A stretch of DNA of 64,000 nucleotides from Corbicula japonica (taxonomy: Eukaryota; Mollusca; Bivalvia; Venerida; Cyrenidae): contig JAZAYU010000204.1 of the NCBI GenBank assembly GCA_038501625.1, forward strand, positions 622,001 through 686,000. Direction: 5' to 3'. The translations under genes and the position numbers were made by a program. This document shows positions 33,301-44,940 of the stretch, piece by piece. Every line of letters begins with the position of its first letter. Positions within the stretch are counted from its first letter, which is position 1. The notes under the pieces are model-generated. The model had not been told where the DNA came from. It was given only the letters and a program-made list of their open reading frames with translations, and made no database searches.

Positions 33301-36300
33301 TGAGGAAGACGATTGAAAGTCCGTTTCAAATAAGCTTGAATGAGAACTTGAGAGTGACTGCACACTACTCGAACTGGAATACCGACTCCCCTTATAAAAG
33401 CAACTTGACGCTGAAAACAACAGGCATGACTTCATTAGCAGGTATGTTTGTGCATGCTCGCGTTTGCCAGCCACCTGGTCCCAATGTTATAAAACTGAGA
33501 ATGGAAAACAGACTCAAATCTCAAGCATCTGATTGGCTGAAAGGGCGACTGGTCGCCATTTCACCAATTCAGATGCTTGAGATTTGAGACTGGTTTCCAA
33601 TCTCGGTTTTATATCTTGGAGCATGTATCGGCCTAATCACTTAGATGCTACAGGCTGTATTAAGCGTAAATGTACCGCGATATTTTTACTGAGCCATATT
33701 GGTGGTTTTATTGTTAACTTCAAACTACGTAAAAACTGAAAGCCCACGCTTCATCATATATTTATTTTAAAACATATTGAACGGTCTGCAGATAAATTAA
33801 CATATAAATTTTAAAAATATTTTCATAATGCAAAGCTAAATAATACAAGCACTGATGAACCTCATTTCTCACAAACTTGTTTTTCATACAGTGTAAAAAT
33901 TACGGTTTGAAAAAGAAGTACGTCACACTATGGGTGTGAAAAAACGCGCGAGTTCATCTCAAATTGGCAGTGTGAATTTTTTTTCGATTTTAGTCTGAAC
34001 GAAATTTTCACATCAAATGTTATAAAATACGCTATTCATATTGATGTAACCTAAATAAAAAAATCTTTATTTTTTCTTAATAAAGAACATGTTCGAAAAT
34101 TCGGAAATGATTTTAAATAGAGTGATGATTTTAAATAGAGAATTTATCAAACATTTTATTTTGACAGTGAAGCGCCGCTTAACGTGGCAACGCCACAAAA
34201 TTGTCACCGAACGTCTGAACATGGAGGCTAGATAGACAAACCTATGGTTTATGACAAACCTGTCTTGCGCACTAAGTTACCACCTTAAGGTCCATTGCAA
34301 CCACTCTTGCACATAAAGCATACGCATGGTCTTGCAATACAACTACCAATACTATCACTGTATGTCAACAATCTTTCATTATTGAGGATAAAAAAATGTG
34401 TCAAAACAATACATCAAACGATTTTCCGCCCTCGATTATATCTGCTCCCGTTCAACGCCAATAAGTCGCTTTCTGCTCCATGGACCTGCCCATTTCTATA
34501 CCCCAGCTCTATTCACTTAGCTCTCGCGAATCTGTTAAAAGTCTGTTTGTGCTAATATTTCACATATTGCCAGGGTAATGATTAAGTTTTCCAGTAGTGC
34601 TTACAGATCTATGCAGATTTTCAGATCTATGGGGCATTTTGCTATAAAACGCAGAACTTCAAGATTTCATCACAAACTTCAGTATTTAAATCGCGATAAA
34701 ATGTTTATTATCCATTCTACTACTTCAAAAATCAACGGACATATGCATAATTCATTTTGCTTTTAAAATCAGCCGATATTTCTTCCCAACACTTATTCAA
34801 AACTAGCGAAAATGATAATTTCTTAACCCGCTTTCAAGTGTGAAAAAAACTTACCGATTCTGCGCCTGGATGTGCCGTCCGCTCCTGGCTCTGCCGGTTG
34901 ATGGTTGTGTATATTGAAACACACAGAGGTGACCGGTTACAGTTGTGTAGAAAGCGTGGGCATTCCGCTCGACTGACGCGGGTCATCAACAAAAATAAAA
35001 TACGCTCTATCTTGGGTTGTCCTCTTGTAAAATAAACTAATTAAACATGCCGTGATCGGAATAAGAACATTGTTTTATGTAGATATGTTCTCATGTTTAT
35101 GTTTGTACATACTGAGAAAAAATGTAATAAACTAAACTTGGAAACTTCATTTTAAAGGGAGATGTGCAGGATTGATGAATAGAACAGATTTGCGAAAAGG
35201 GTTATTAATCAGTTGAATATCATTTTTGAAACTCAAATATTGATTTACACCCGAAATATGTCTAACCAATATTTTATTTTAAAAAAAGATATATAAATGG
35301 TGTTTCCTATCCTATGCGACGCGCATAGGTTAGCTATTTTTGTATTTCCCGCGTTAAGCCGCAATGGTTTTGGGGATTGTAACGTGATCACTTCAACCAA
35401 AATACGCGTTCGATTTACCTTGCCGACTATCGACGTCGCGTGACATTCCCATGATCGCTAATAAAGAATGTATTTTTGTATAGGGATTTCTTCAGCGGAT
35501 TATGTTCTGCTCCAGTAAATAGGTAAAATTAACCGAAAACTTCCTCCTGGAGGGTTTGAAATGTAAAGTTTAGTGAAAAGTACACGTAAGTATTACAAAG
35601 ATCGATCTGTTTAGGATTTTACCGAGTACACCTGCTCGACCCTGCATATCTCCCTTTAATATGTACCATGTATAACATATATTTGATGCCTTTATACTGG
35701 CCATAGAAACATTTTTTTGTTTAAACATAACTGGCAGTACTGGTTTATAACTGAAGATGACATATTACCTTGTCTTATCGTTGGTTGTTATCGCGGCTAA
35801 GCTTCTATATAGTTACTTGTCATAGAGATTTATGAATTTCCAATTGTAACCCGGCTCACAGGTGCTTGGAAGATGGACCCCGTTTTCTCCAAAATGTGTA
35901 TAAACTGGTGCCCCCCCCCCCCCAAAAAAAAAAACAACAAAAAAAAACAAATGAGGAAATAAGAACATAACATCCATTTTTTCATTTTTCTGATGCCATA
36001 CTCACAAATATGTCCGAGGTAAAGAGTTTGATTACAAAGAATTTTATGCGTGAATGCTGACTGGACGAGCGAGCTATTTTAGCCGCAGTCTATCGCGTCA
36101 CATATTCTTGCAGCGGTTCGATCAAATTTTTAAATACTCGTCCAATCAAAATAACTACTTCCTTATCGCTTGTCCAATCAAAATTCACTCATATACCTTA
36201 CGTTGTAACCAAACTCTTTACCTCGGCCATATTTTCAGTATGGCATCGGAAAAATGAAAAAAAACAACTGGATGTTATGTTCTTAATTTCCTAGCCACTG

Positions 36301-39300
36301 CTCGGCGGAATTCAACAGAGGAATAATTAAATTTTCGATCGATAGCCGATTTGATAAGGTTAGTGCAATATTTGTTTCCATGCTGATTTTTTAAAAATGT
36401 GTTTACATTTCGCCTTGAAAAATAGGGTATTAACCTTGTCCACGTATAAATAGTCGGGACACGAATTTTCAGAGAACTTGGTACAGTATTTGATAGTAAA
36501 TTCGGTGTGGATAGACTGATAACGATCCGAATCTATCCAAACAAAACAAAAATGATGAATTTATGTAGTATAGACCCTGTGTAGACCCTCATTTTTTTTG
36601 GGGGGGGGGAGGCGGGGGCGGGGCGACCAGTTTATAAACATTTTGGAGAAAACGGGGTCCATTTTCTAAGCACCTGTGACCCGGCTATGGTTGAGTTAGA
36701 ACCGCGCTTGTACTATCTCGTCATAGAGCTAGCTTTTATGGCGACGTGGTATTGCGTCGGATAATCAATTAAAAAATAATGATATAACGAATAAAACTAA
36801 TAGCCAGTTTTTCCGTTTTATCCATTTTTATCCGGAAACAGTACGCCGCCGATCATGTTCCCCGCCGTATGTATAACATTGTTAGGATCAAAATTATACT
36901 GTTAACTGGTGTAAATATTGAAGTGCGCTCAACCTGGGGCTAGGTGGTATGGGCACTTAAATGCATTTTTATTTCTGTAAGAAAAACAGGCTTATACAAA
37001 CCAAGCCTTCAATATTATAATCGACCAAACTTGAGATCTTTAGCCTGAATACCGGTCAAAAAGTAAATGCAAGCACGAATGCATACTTATTCTGTTATCT
37101 GCTAATGACCGACCAGCTTTTTAGAAAGCTAAAACTTGTACAGTTTCTAGTTTTATGCAGTGTTCATTTCAGCACGATCGAAGTGGACTACGGAAGAATT
37201 AAATGTTGGAAAGACAACCGCAAATTGTAGTGATTCGTTTGCAGAAACATTAGAGGAGAACCTGAATGTGGTTTCAAACTATCCACGTGGTAACGCTGAC
37301 ATATACTTGCAACACGTGAATGGGAACTTAACGCAGCCAATCACAATGATGACGTCATTTCCTGTGATTGTTTCGGGTGCCGATTACCGTTATTATGGTG
37401 TGCTTCAAGGCCTCTTACAGACTATCCATGAACTTGTACTTCCAAAGTATAAAGATATCAGAATGATAATATACGACTTGGGATTTACTTCACAACAGCG
37501 TGAGAACGTAAGAATTTTACAACTCTTATCGAGGACAGGCCCCAAGATTATGAAAATGAGAATAAAAATCTGTCTCAAATCTCGAGCATCTGAATGTCTG
37601 AAATTAACTTATTTAAAAACCATTTTCATATCATTTGTCTACGAATTTTTATTTGTGGACAATCTGATTTTAATGAAAACAATATAGTAGGAATCTATTA
37701 ATCCGTGCTTCACGCAATCGATATCTATTAAACTATATTAACCAAAGTCAAGAAATTAAGTTTTTTTAACCATCATGTGTACTGGTGTAAGTAAGTGTAA
37801 GGTAACTCTGATTCGATTATCTACATTTGTTTCAATTAACTTTGGAGATTTTGAGTGCAATAATCGATCTTTATCCATAGACAGAAGATATTCCATCTTG
37901 AAAGGATGATAAACCTTGGTGGTTAGCACATCAATACTCAACTTTATCTTTATTATCGTAATTCTGTAGCTGTGTTTTGTGACCACAATGTTGGCTTTTT
38001 TGACAATGACAGGCCTCCTAGTGAAACCTTTAAAACCTCTAAGTCTTCTGAAAAAAAAAACGTTTAAAACGGCCAAATAGCCTGTAATTTTAAATAAAAA
38101 CCTATATTTTTGTTCAGACTGCTTGCCGTGCCCGGCAGTTAAAAGCAAGTAATGGTTGCACTACTGTATTTCTTCCTTCTCTATGTGTTGTTATAAGGAT
38201 ACGTGTTGTGAATCAATTATTACGTGTAATTCAAACAGTATTAGATAATAAGATTTCAAAACAAACTTTTTTCAAATACCTATTGTTTTGGTATATAAAT
38301 ATAATTATTAAAAAATACATAATTTATAATGTTTTTTCAATGAGAATCCGACAAAATAGCCTTTATTTACTCTTTATTTTTATATATTTTACACTAAAAG
38401 GCCTTTATTTCCAAAGATTGGAGCCTTTTAATATAAAAACCTTTATTTTTGATAAGACATGCTAGGAGGCCTGCAATGACAACTGATAGTGTGTGGGGGC
38501 ATCTGTGTCCTATAGACACATCTCTAGTTTCAAATCTAACTAGAAACGGTGTTACTCCATTATGAGACTTCTTAAACACACTTCATTGTTTGCAGTTTTT
38601 AAGTCTATAACCAGAATAGATTTTAAAATTCTGTAAAAAAATTGACATCATTATGATAGAAGCTGTGCGGATTATTCGCCGGGTATTCTGATACATGTAA
38701 CTAGTGAGGAGAATTCTAAAAAATGTAGTTAACAAAATTTGCCTTCGACTGTCGATTGATATTGGAGCTTAAGTGTCGGTGAAAATGCTTGTTAACAGAA
38801 GTACGGTGCTCTTTATCTAGTGTTCCTGAAGCGAGTGATTTTTCTGATACGTTTATTTATAAGTGCATGACATTCTAAAAGTCACGTGGTCAAGCCACCC
38901 TGTATTGGTTCGGTTAGTTTCTATGCTACATTTCTTACTTCCTCTTCATTTTCTATTATTTATTGAGAAAATAAACATATATGTTTGTTTTTACAGGTAA
39001 AAACTTACTGTAAATGTGAAGTAAGAACATTTCCATTTCACTTGTTTCCACCACATGTGAAAAAGTTAACGTTATACGCCTGGAAACCATTGATCGTCAA
39101 AGTGAGTAATCGTATTACGAAATACTTCTGGCCAAAAGATTATAAAACTGAGAATGGAAACCAGTCTCAAATCTCAAGCATACGACCAGTCGCCATTTCA
39201 GCCAATCAGATGCTTGATATTTGAGACTGGTTTCTAATCTCAGTTTAATCTCAGTTTAATTATCTTCAGCCCTTAAACAATATAACGTTTTCAAACCTGG

Positions 39301-40214
39301 AAATTTTTGTAAATGCTTTTCTTGCAGAACTGTAAAGCAAATCCCGTTATTCTATTAAACTTATTTATTTAAAGTAAACAGTGTTTCCACTTGGCATATT
39401 TGTAACAAATGATATTGTCTTTACTAGGGAGCGAACCAGTACGGTGACAACGCTCAGCAATGCAATTCTAATTACGCTACCGATTGTGCTTGCCGGGACA
39501 ACGCAATAATAGGTTGATCAGATAATCCTGGTGTATTTGACAGAACCTCGCATTCACATTAAGATTTATTAAAACAAAATAATAAAATATGCGATAAGGT
39601 GAAAAATGCACATTCGTGTGTATGTTTTCATATTTTCTTACACCAGAAGTATTGCGTATATCTCTTGCTTTACGATTTTCGTTTATTTTCAGACTGTGCT
39701 GATGGAATTCGGTTGGATTTGGTGGATGGATAGCTCCACTCGGTTCACAACAGGCAATCTTGACACTGCATTACAGTACAGCAAAAACAATTCAATATTA
39801 TTTTATAGCAATCCGACTTATTGGAATACTGCATATCATACCGATTTAGCCACATGGAGGTATCTCAAAGAAGACCCGTGTAAATATCGAGAATTGGGAG
39901 AAATTGAAGCAGGTTTTAATCTCTATCACTTTGACACAGTAACTAACATTACAGTCAATCAATGGATGGCATGCGCACTTAATAGAGATTGCATTGCACC
40001 AGCAGGGACTGAGAACAAATTGCTTTGTTATCCAGACCGAAAATTTGATGGTCGGTGCCATAGATTTGACCAATCAATTTTAAGTATTATCTTGAGAAGA
40101 CTGTTTCATGAGACAAACGACTATCCGCTAAAGAAGATAGATATACGAACATTTAGAAGAGGAGAAAACGTGAACTATTTTGAAATTCTACAACAACGCA
40201 AAGATGTAAATTAA
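30303..40214 (+). CDS. G2: type II membrane glycosyltransferase-like gene, intact, chimeric
   Basis: Six exons: 30303-30327, 31958-32023, 33226-33441, 37173-37507, 38997-39101 and 39693-40214, joined in phases 1-1-1-0-0 to code about 422 residues. The product has a short cytosolic tail (MLKIESLR), a signal anchor, a glycosylated stem, and a lumenal domain with YDLG, YAWKP, WMDSS and CHRFDQS. It is the best complete copy. Exons 1-3 and upstream sequence match G3; exons 4 (after its first quarter) to 6 and downstream sequence match G1. Location in the Golgi or ER membrane and sugar transfer are inferred from topology and motifs; no donor or acceptor can be named. Confidence 0.82.
30445..31680. 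mobile_element. 1.24-kb foldback element in G2 intron 1
   Basis: CACAGGGACCTGAATGTC at the left mirrors gaaattcaagttcctgtg at the right. Arms of about 300 bp include ccgatcccacatgtatgacg / cgtcatacatgtgggatcgg and attccagaatgact / gtcattctggaat. Present in G3 (46615-47845), absent from the same intron of G1. Confidence 0.85.
31958..32023 (+). CDS. G2 exon 2 (signal anchor)
   Basis: 66 nt, acceptor ttttattttcag, donor gtaagt. PLHTRRLLVLVLLLILSLYIL: basic residues then a hydrophobic helix, type II topology. Confidence 0.88.
32210..32354. mobile_element. Palindromic MITE in G2 intron 2 with CATG target duplication
   Basis: A 145-bp hairpin element flanked by CATG (32206-32209 and 32355-32358). 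The matching site in G3 intron 2 (48377-48380) has one CATG and no insert, which fixes both ends. Core arms: ccagtctcaaatctcaagca, tctgattggctgaaatggcg and complements. Confidence 0.9.
33226..33441 (+). CDS. G2 exon 3 (stem)
   Basis: 216 nt, phase 1 to 1. Acceptor aaaaaaagcag opens directly into a CAA/GCA-rich stretch coding ATTATTNGNVSLDLC; donor gcag|gtatgt. Sequons NVS and NLT. The upstream ggtttag is a decoy acceptor: its frame meets a stop within four codons. Confidence 0.85.
33478..33616. mobile_element. Palindromic MITE after the G2 exon 3 donor
   Basis: ccaatgttataaaactgaga to ggttttatatcttgg; starts about 39 bp after the donor at 33442. The homologue in G3 is at 51837-51972. Confidence 0.88.
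33620..35150. other. G2 intron 3, first part
   Basis: AT-rich. 33620-34310 matches 51975-52690; beyond that the two blocks differ. No exon or RNA gene seen. Confidence 0.45.
35156..35655. mobile_element. 500-bp MITE with TTAA target duplication in G2 intron 3
   Basis: TTAA (35152-35155), AGGGAGATGTGCAGG at the left, CCTGCATATCTCCCT at the right, TTAA (35656-35659). The copy in G3 is at about 53544-54043. The TTAA duplication suggests a piggyBac- or Kolobok-type origin. Confidence 0.8.
35851..36684. mobile_element. 834-bp inverted-repeat element with poly-C and poly-G arms
   Basis: CCGGCTCACAGGTGCTTGGA mirrors the right end (agcacctgtgacccgg). Inner arms gaggtaaagagtttg / caaactctttacctc also pair. 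A C-run at 35912 faces a G-run at 36600-36620. The G3 copy is at 54234-55050. The 67-codon open frame inside is a by-product. Confidence 0.82.
37173..37507 (+). CDS. G2 exon 4 (chimeric exon)
   Basis: 335 nt, phase 1 to 0. At 37230 it carries the G3 base; from 37255 it carries G1 bases (ttagaGgagaa, gtgGtttc). The exchange therefore lies in the shared stretch 37231-37254. Coding motifs are as in G1 exon 4, with FPVIVSGADYRYYG and IIYDLGFTSQQREN. Confidence 0.88.
37541..37600. mobile_element. Left-half copy of the palindromic MITE after the G2 exon 4 donor
   Basis: ccaagattatgaaaatgaga, then ctgtctcaaatctcgagcat and ctgaa; starts 34 bp after the donor at 37508. Same arrangement in G1 (22396) and G3 (55821). 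Confidence 0.75.
38490..38526 (+). repeat. Helitron-like 3' terminus in G2 intron 4
   Basis: TGTGTCCTATAGACACA hairpin, TCT, CTAG, T. The same end is in G3 at 56525-56560 (CTAA there). The upstream part of the element was not delimited. Confidence 0.5.
38997..39101 (+). CDS. G2 exon 5 (YAWKP exon)
   Basis: 105 nt, phase 0 to 0, acceptor tgtttttacag, donor gtgagt. It codes VKTYCKCEVRTFPFHLFPP then HVKKLTLYAWKPLIVK. The YP/PPxxV...L..YxWKP pattern is a hallmark of this glycosyltransferase-like family. Missing from G1; present at 63072-63176 in G3. Confidence 0.88.
39132..39252. mobile_element. Palindromic MITE after the G2 exon 5 donor
   Basis: ccaaaagattataaaactga, then ccagtctcaaatctcaagca and the mirrored arm; begins 30 bp after the donor at 39102. 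The G3 homologue is at 63207-63325. Confidence 0.85.
39693..40214 (+). CDS. G2 exon 6 (C-terminal domain, stop)
   Basis: 522 nt, phase 0. Same motifs as G1 exon 6 (WWMDSSTRF, CALNRDCIAP, CHRFDQS) with only a few substitutions. The 47-bp tandem array follows the stop. Confidence 0.9.
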   Translation, partial: TVLMEFGWIWWMDSSTRFTTGNLDTALQYSKNNSILFYSNPTYWNTAYHTDLATWRYLKEDPCKYRELGEIEAGFNLYHFDTVTNITVNQWMACALNRDCIAPAGTENKLLCYPDRKFDGRCHRFDQSILSIILRRLFHETNDYPLKKIDIRTFRRGENVNYFEILQQRKDVN

Positions 40215-40229
40215 TCATGAATATTTAAC

Positions 40230-41098
40230 AAAACCGGTACTGACTTCCGATTGAAATTATATATTGAATATTTAACAAAACCGGTACTGACTCCCGATTG
40301 AAATTTTATATTGAATATTTAACAAAACCGGTACTGACATCCGATTGAAATTTTATATTGAATATTTAACAAAACCGCTACTGACATCCGATTGAAATTT
40401 TATATTCATATTTAACAAAACCGGTACTGACATACGATTGAAATTTTATATTCATATTTAACAAAACCGGTACTGACTTTTGATTGAAATTTTATATTGA
40501 ATATTTAACAAAACCGGTACTGACATCCGATTGAAATTTTATATTGAATATAACAAAACGGGTACTAACATCCGATTGAAATTTTATATTGAATATTTAA
40601 CAAAACCGGTACTGACATCCGATTGAAATTTTATATTGAATATTTAACAAAACCGGTACTGACATCCGATTGAAATTTTATATTGAATATTTAACAAAAC
40701 CGGTACTGACTTCCGATTGAAATTTTATATTGAATATTTAACAAAACCGGTACTGACATCCGATTGAAATTTTATATTCATATTTAACAAAACCGCTACT
40801 GACATCCGATTGAAATTTTATATTCATATTTAACAAAACCGGTACTGACTCCCGATTGAAATTTTATATTGAATATTTAACAAAACCGGTAGTGACATCC
40901 GATTGAAATTTTATATTGAATATAACAAAATCGGTACTGACATCCGATTGAAATTTTATATTGAATATTTAACAAAACCGGTACTGACACCCGATTGAAA
41001 TTTTATATTGAATATTTAACAAAACCGGTACTGACATCCGATTGAAATTTTATATTGAATATTTAACAAAACCGGTACTGACACCCGATTGAAATTTA
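40230..41098 (+). repeat. 47-bp tandem repeat after the G2 stop, about 19 copies
   Basis: Same unit as after G1. Several units have a 2-3 bp deletion (tattcatattt), so higher-order patterns have formed. Expanded more than twofold relative to the 8 copies after G1. Confidence 0.95.
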
Positions 41099-41099
41099 A

Positions 41100-42040
41100 T
41101 AGTTCTGAAAAGTCAGACACAAATTACAAAATGAGTCAAGTCTTGAATTCTTATTATATGTTTGCAATTGTCCAACTTTATTCCGACTATATTTAAAGCG
41201 GATTACAAAACGTGAAATAATAACAACCAAGACGAATGCTAAATATTTAATACATACGTTTTTTTCTACGTTTAAGCAGTTATTTTTTCGAAAACCCAGG
41301 TTGTTAGATTGGGGTATGCTTATGTCGGGAGAGCGGGTGGGCGGACGAGTGGCAGTCAACATTTTTAAACTCTTTTAAAGTATCCATTTGTGTTAGAGCT
41401 ATGAACCTTAACATAGTTGACTGACATCACAAAAACAATTATCAGGACAAAGATCACAACTTCCGTCTATATTTTCTAATAATTAAGCTCCTTTTTGCAC
41501 ACAGAATATCCTCTTTATTAAAGTCAACTTTGTTCCTGAAGCCTTCCAAGTAAGACATTTAAATATTTGAATCTTAATTAAGGTGTCTGATACCATAATT
41601 CAATTAGGACAAGTTTTTTTAAATCTTGAATATATTTTGTCATGGTTATGCCCCTTTTACGTAGATTTCTTTTAAAGTTTTTTTCTTATATCCGCTTTTC
41701 CCACTTGCATTTCAAGCTAAAGCTTTAAACGTTGAATCGGTTGTTTGACATCATATAAGCAACTATCAGAGAAAGTTTCAGAGCTTTTCATTTGCATTCT
41801 GCCAAAGTTGTATTTCTTGCTAAAAATTTAGTTTCGTAAGCATTAAACTAAACTCCACATATAATTGGTTCACTGTAGTTTGCCAAACACCTAAGGTTCT
41901 CACTTTCGTTAATTGTTTGTGACGTCCATTTTGAAACTGCTTATTGTATAACCATGCTCTCTTCTCCACTACTTTGCCGTGTGGAAAGGCTGTGTCTGCT
42001 GGATGTTACCATTCCTAATATGCATATTTCACATTTTAAT
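41100..42040. other. G2-G3 spacer, first part
   Basis: Near-identical copy of 24930-25870, including the 85-bp dispersed motif at 41951-42035. No gene. Confidence 0.6.
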
Positions 42041-42294
42041 GCCCCACGAAGTGGGAGCATAAGAAGGTGCTCACGTCCATTTGTCCGTACGTATGTCATC
42101 TAAATCTTTTGGCATCAAACCCTCCTAAACTATCAGGTGGATTTCTTTAAAACTTGCACAGATCAAGCAGGATGTGTAGATGATCGTAAAGAATGGGTTT
42201 TTTCCTGCGGCCTTTTTACCAGAGTTATAGCCCTTTGCTATTACAAATGTTGATACAGCAGTGGGGGGCATCAGTGTCCGACGACACATACTAG
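42041..42294 (+). mobile_element. 254-bp Helitron-like element, block B copy
   Basis: Duplicate of 25871-26124. The 5' hairpin here is the cleaner CCCAC-GAA-GTGGG. Confidence 0.6.
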
Positions 42295-43192
42295 TTTTAA
42301 GAAACAATTTATGGAATACATATACAACATTATTTTTTTAGTTTACCAAACAGTATATTTCATTTGTCCTGGCATGGCTATAAACGTAACACACTGATCA
42401 CCCCTTTATTATGTTCAAACTTGCTTTCCTGGGTGTGTATTTATCATATCGAAATGGCGCTTTCTTTGCTACGTACACGCGCTAGGGTATTTTTCCAAAA
42501 TAACCTTAATACTGCACTGTATAAAGTTTGTTTTTGATTTGTTTTGTTAATAACATTTATTTTGTATATGTAACCACTCTTGGTGAATAAATACAAACAG
42601 ATGTTCACTTATGGAGTTATTAACTCAAGGTAATACGTACATGTAAGCCTAAAATATGAAGAAATACTATTTACATCCATGAAAAAGACAAGATATGAAA
42701 ACACAGGTAAGAAACAGAGTGCTCGGAAAATAGGTGGTGAAAAGAGAAAGAGGGTTTTGCAGGCTTTGGGAATGCAAGCTGATAAGAGTGAATTCGCTTA
42801 CCAAACACCCACTCACTGAACTACACAATACAAGATACGTCACTGCCTACCTGAACTACAGTTCGGCATTTTAATATATATACATACACGGTGAATAAAC
42901 GATGAGAAACATGGATTGAAAATAGCATGCTTGCATAATAATTATATTACATGGGTTACACATTATACGCCCCCTCTCTTTAAGTAGATGGCTCCAGACA
43001 TTTCAGCCAACTAAAGTTTTACTATACAAACCGAAAATATGTGTTCGTTGCGTTTTATTTTTTCAACTTCACTGCCTTTCCGGCTTCTAGATGTGTTTTG
43101 CCATTTAAAAACACGTTGTCTTGAACAATTTTAGGTTGATTAAGCTTCGGTAGAGTGTTACTCCTTTTATGTTTTGGAGGAAAGTGCAAGAT
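42295..43192. other. G2-G3 spacer, middle part
   Basis: Near-identical copy of 26125-27045; nothing recognised. Confidence 0.5.
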
Positions 43193-43386
43193 ATAGAGGA
43201 TTCTCCGATTCCAGAATCGGCCCTGGTTCTTTTAATTGCCCGGTGTATAGCACCACTACACTGGACCTTGGTTTAACGTCTCCTCCGAAGGACTGCTAGT
43301 AATTTTAGTTGGAGTAGCGGGGGATCGAACCAGCGATCCATGAAATCAGAGGCAGACGCTCTAACCACTGAGCTAATGATCCGCTC
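43193..43386 (-). mobile_element. tRNA-derived SINE, block B copy
   Basis: Duplicate of 27050-27237 with intact A-box and B-box motifs on the reverse strand. Confidence 0.85.
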
Positions 43387-43872
43387 TTTTATATTGATTT
43401 TTATTTTCATTCATAATCCTATTTATACACTCGATTAAACTCAACCGTTTAAAACCGGTTTTGGTATTATACAATTACCGTATCGACAAAAATACAAGAT
43501 TTCACGTCCCATAATAACTATAAATTAACGCCTTTTCCAAAACCGGTTCTTTTCATGTAGCGTGTTCACGCACGGATTACTGATATAATTTTAGCAATTT
43601 ATAATCATTTGTTACAATTACAATTAGAATTGGATTTAAGGCATAGCTGTAAATGGTAAGATTTCTGCAGTTTGATCACTTATTGTTTTATCATTTATTT
43701 GCGCAGAGATCAATTTTCGCGCTAAAGGCGTGAATAACATTTCCCCACATCATTAATTTGCGCACCTTTATTTTTTTCATATGACAAGATTTATTATAAG
43801 TCTAGATGTATAGTGGATTGATTTCGCTAGAGTTTGATTTCGCGCTCTTTTATCGTTCAATTTTGACCCGTG

Positions 43873-44010
43873 TCCAAGGTTATAAAGCTGAGATTGGAAA
43901 CCAGTCTCAAATCTCAAGCATCTGATTGGCTGAAATGGCGACCAGTCGCCATTTCAGCCAATCAGATGCTTGAGATTTGAGACTGGTTTCCATGCTCAGT
44001 TTTATAACCT
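43873..44010. mobile_element. Palindromic MITE, full copy in block B spacer
   Basis: Duplicate of 27699-27837; the loop-proximal stem here is perfect (ctgaaatggcgaccagtcgc). Confidence 0.9.
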
Positions 44011-44940
44011 TGGAGTCCGGTCGTTTTAAAGATATTGTTCCCTTCGTTATTGCTTTGTCAAAAATGAAAAATATCAAAATCTCTCTAACGGCAAAATGCA
44101 GCACAAACTTTGCACAATCCAATGTTATTAATATGTGTTTGATTTACATACGATAAGAAAAGTTAGAACAGTAAAGAAAAATAGTTAGACCTAAAAAAAC
44201 GAAGCAACACTAAACATCAATTTAAATGTCTTGATGAAGAATGAGATACTGACAACAATATCTAATGTCCTTTGGTCTAATAAATGTATACAATGTAAGT
44301 ATTTTAAGAGTGTTTGACCTTCACCTTCCTGGTCGCAAAAATGGATAACCAAACAAAAAATGTTGATTTCTATTTCCATAATTGAAAGTTCTTTTTAAGG
44401 TTATTCATTCTTGCACACCAAACAATTTTACTAGTGGTAAGATGTAAAAACAAAAGACTTTTAGTATCGTTTTTAACAATTTTCACAAAAATACTGTTAT
44501 TATATAGTTTTAAACAGATGAATATTGATAATAACGTGAGACAATTGTTGAAAAAAAGAAATTTGTTAGAAAAGTAATAAAATGTGCATTGTTATCTTAT
44601 CCGGGTGTCAAAATAAAGCACGTTCCACTCATATAAATCCAAAATAATTAATAACAATATCCAGTTCAATGTTACCTCTAGGGCCAACCAGTTCTGTAAA
44701 CGCGTCAAAAATCGTTTCAAAAGCCAGCATTGACCTGATGTGGAACACCCGTTGATTTTTATTTCTTTTTATTCAAATGCCCTTGCTTTGATGGCCAAGA
44801 AAGTGTACACGCATTTCTACTTTCGGTTTAAACGGCTAACTATTTTGCTGTACAATGTAATGGAAGACTTTTGAATTGTATTTAATCGAGGACAAGGCAG
44901 AGTAAAATGAATATAGCGAGTGTAAAATATTTTCATTTTT

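Noticed and set aside
33202..33474. Reverse frame rich in Ser and Leu
   Set aside because: Antisense of G2 exon 3 and its repetitive 5' end.
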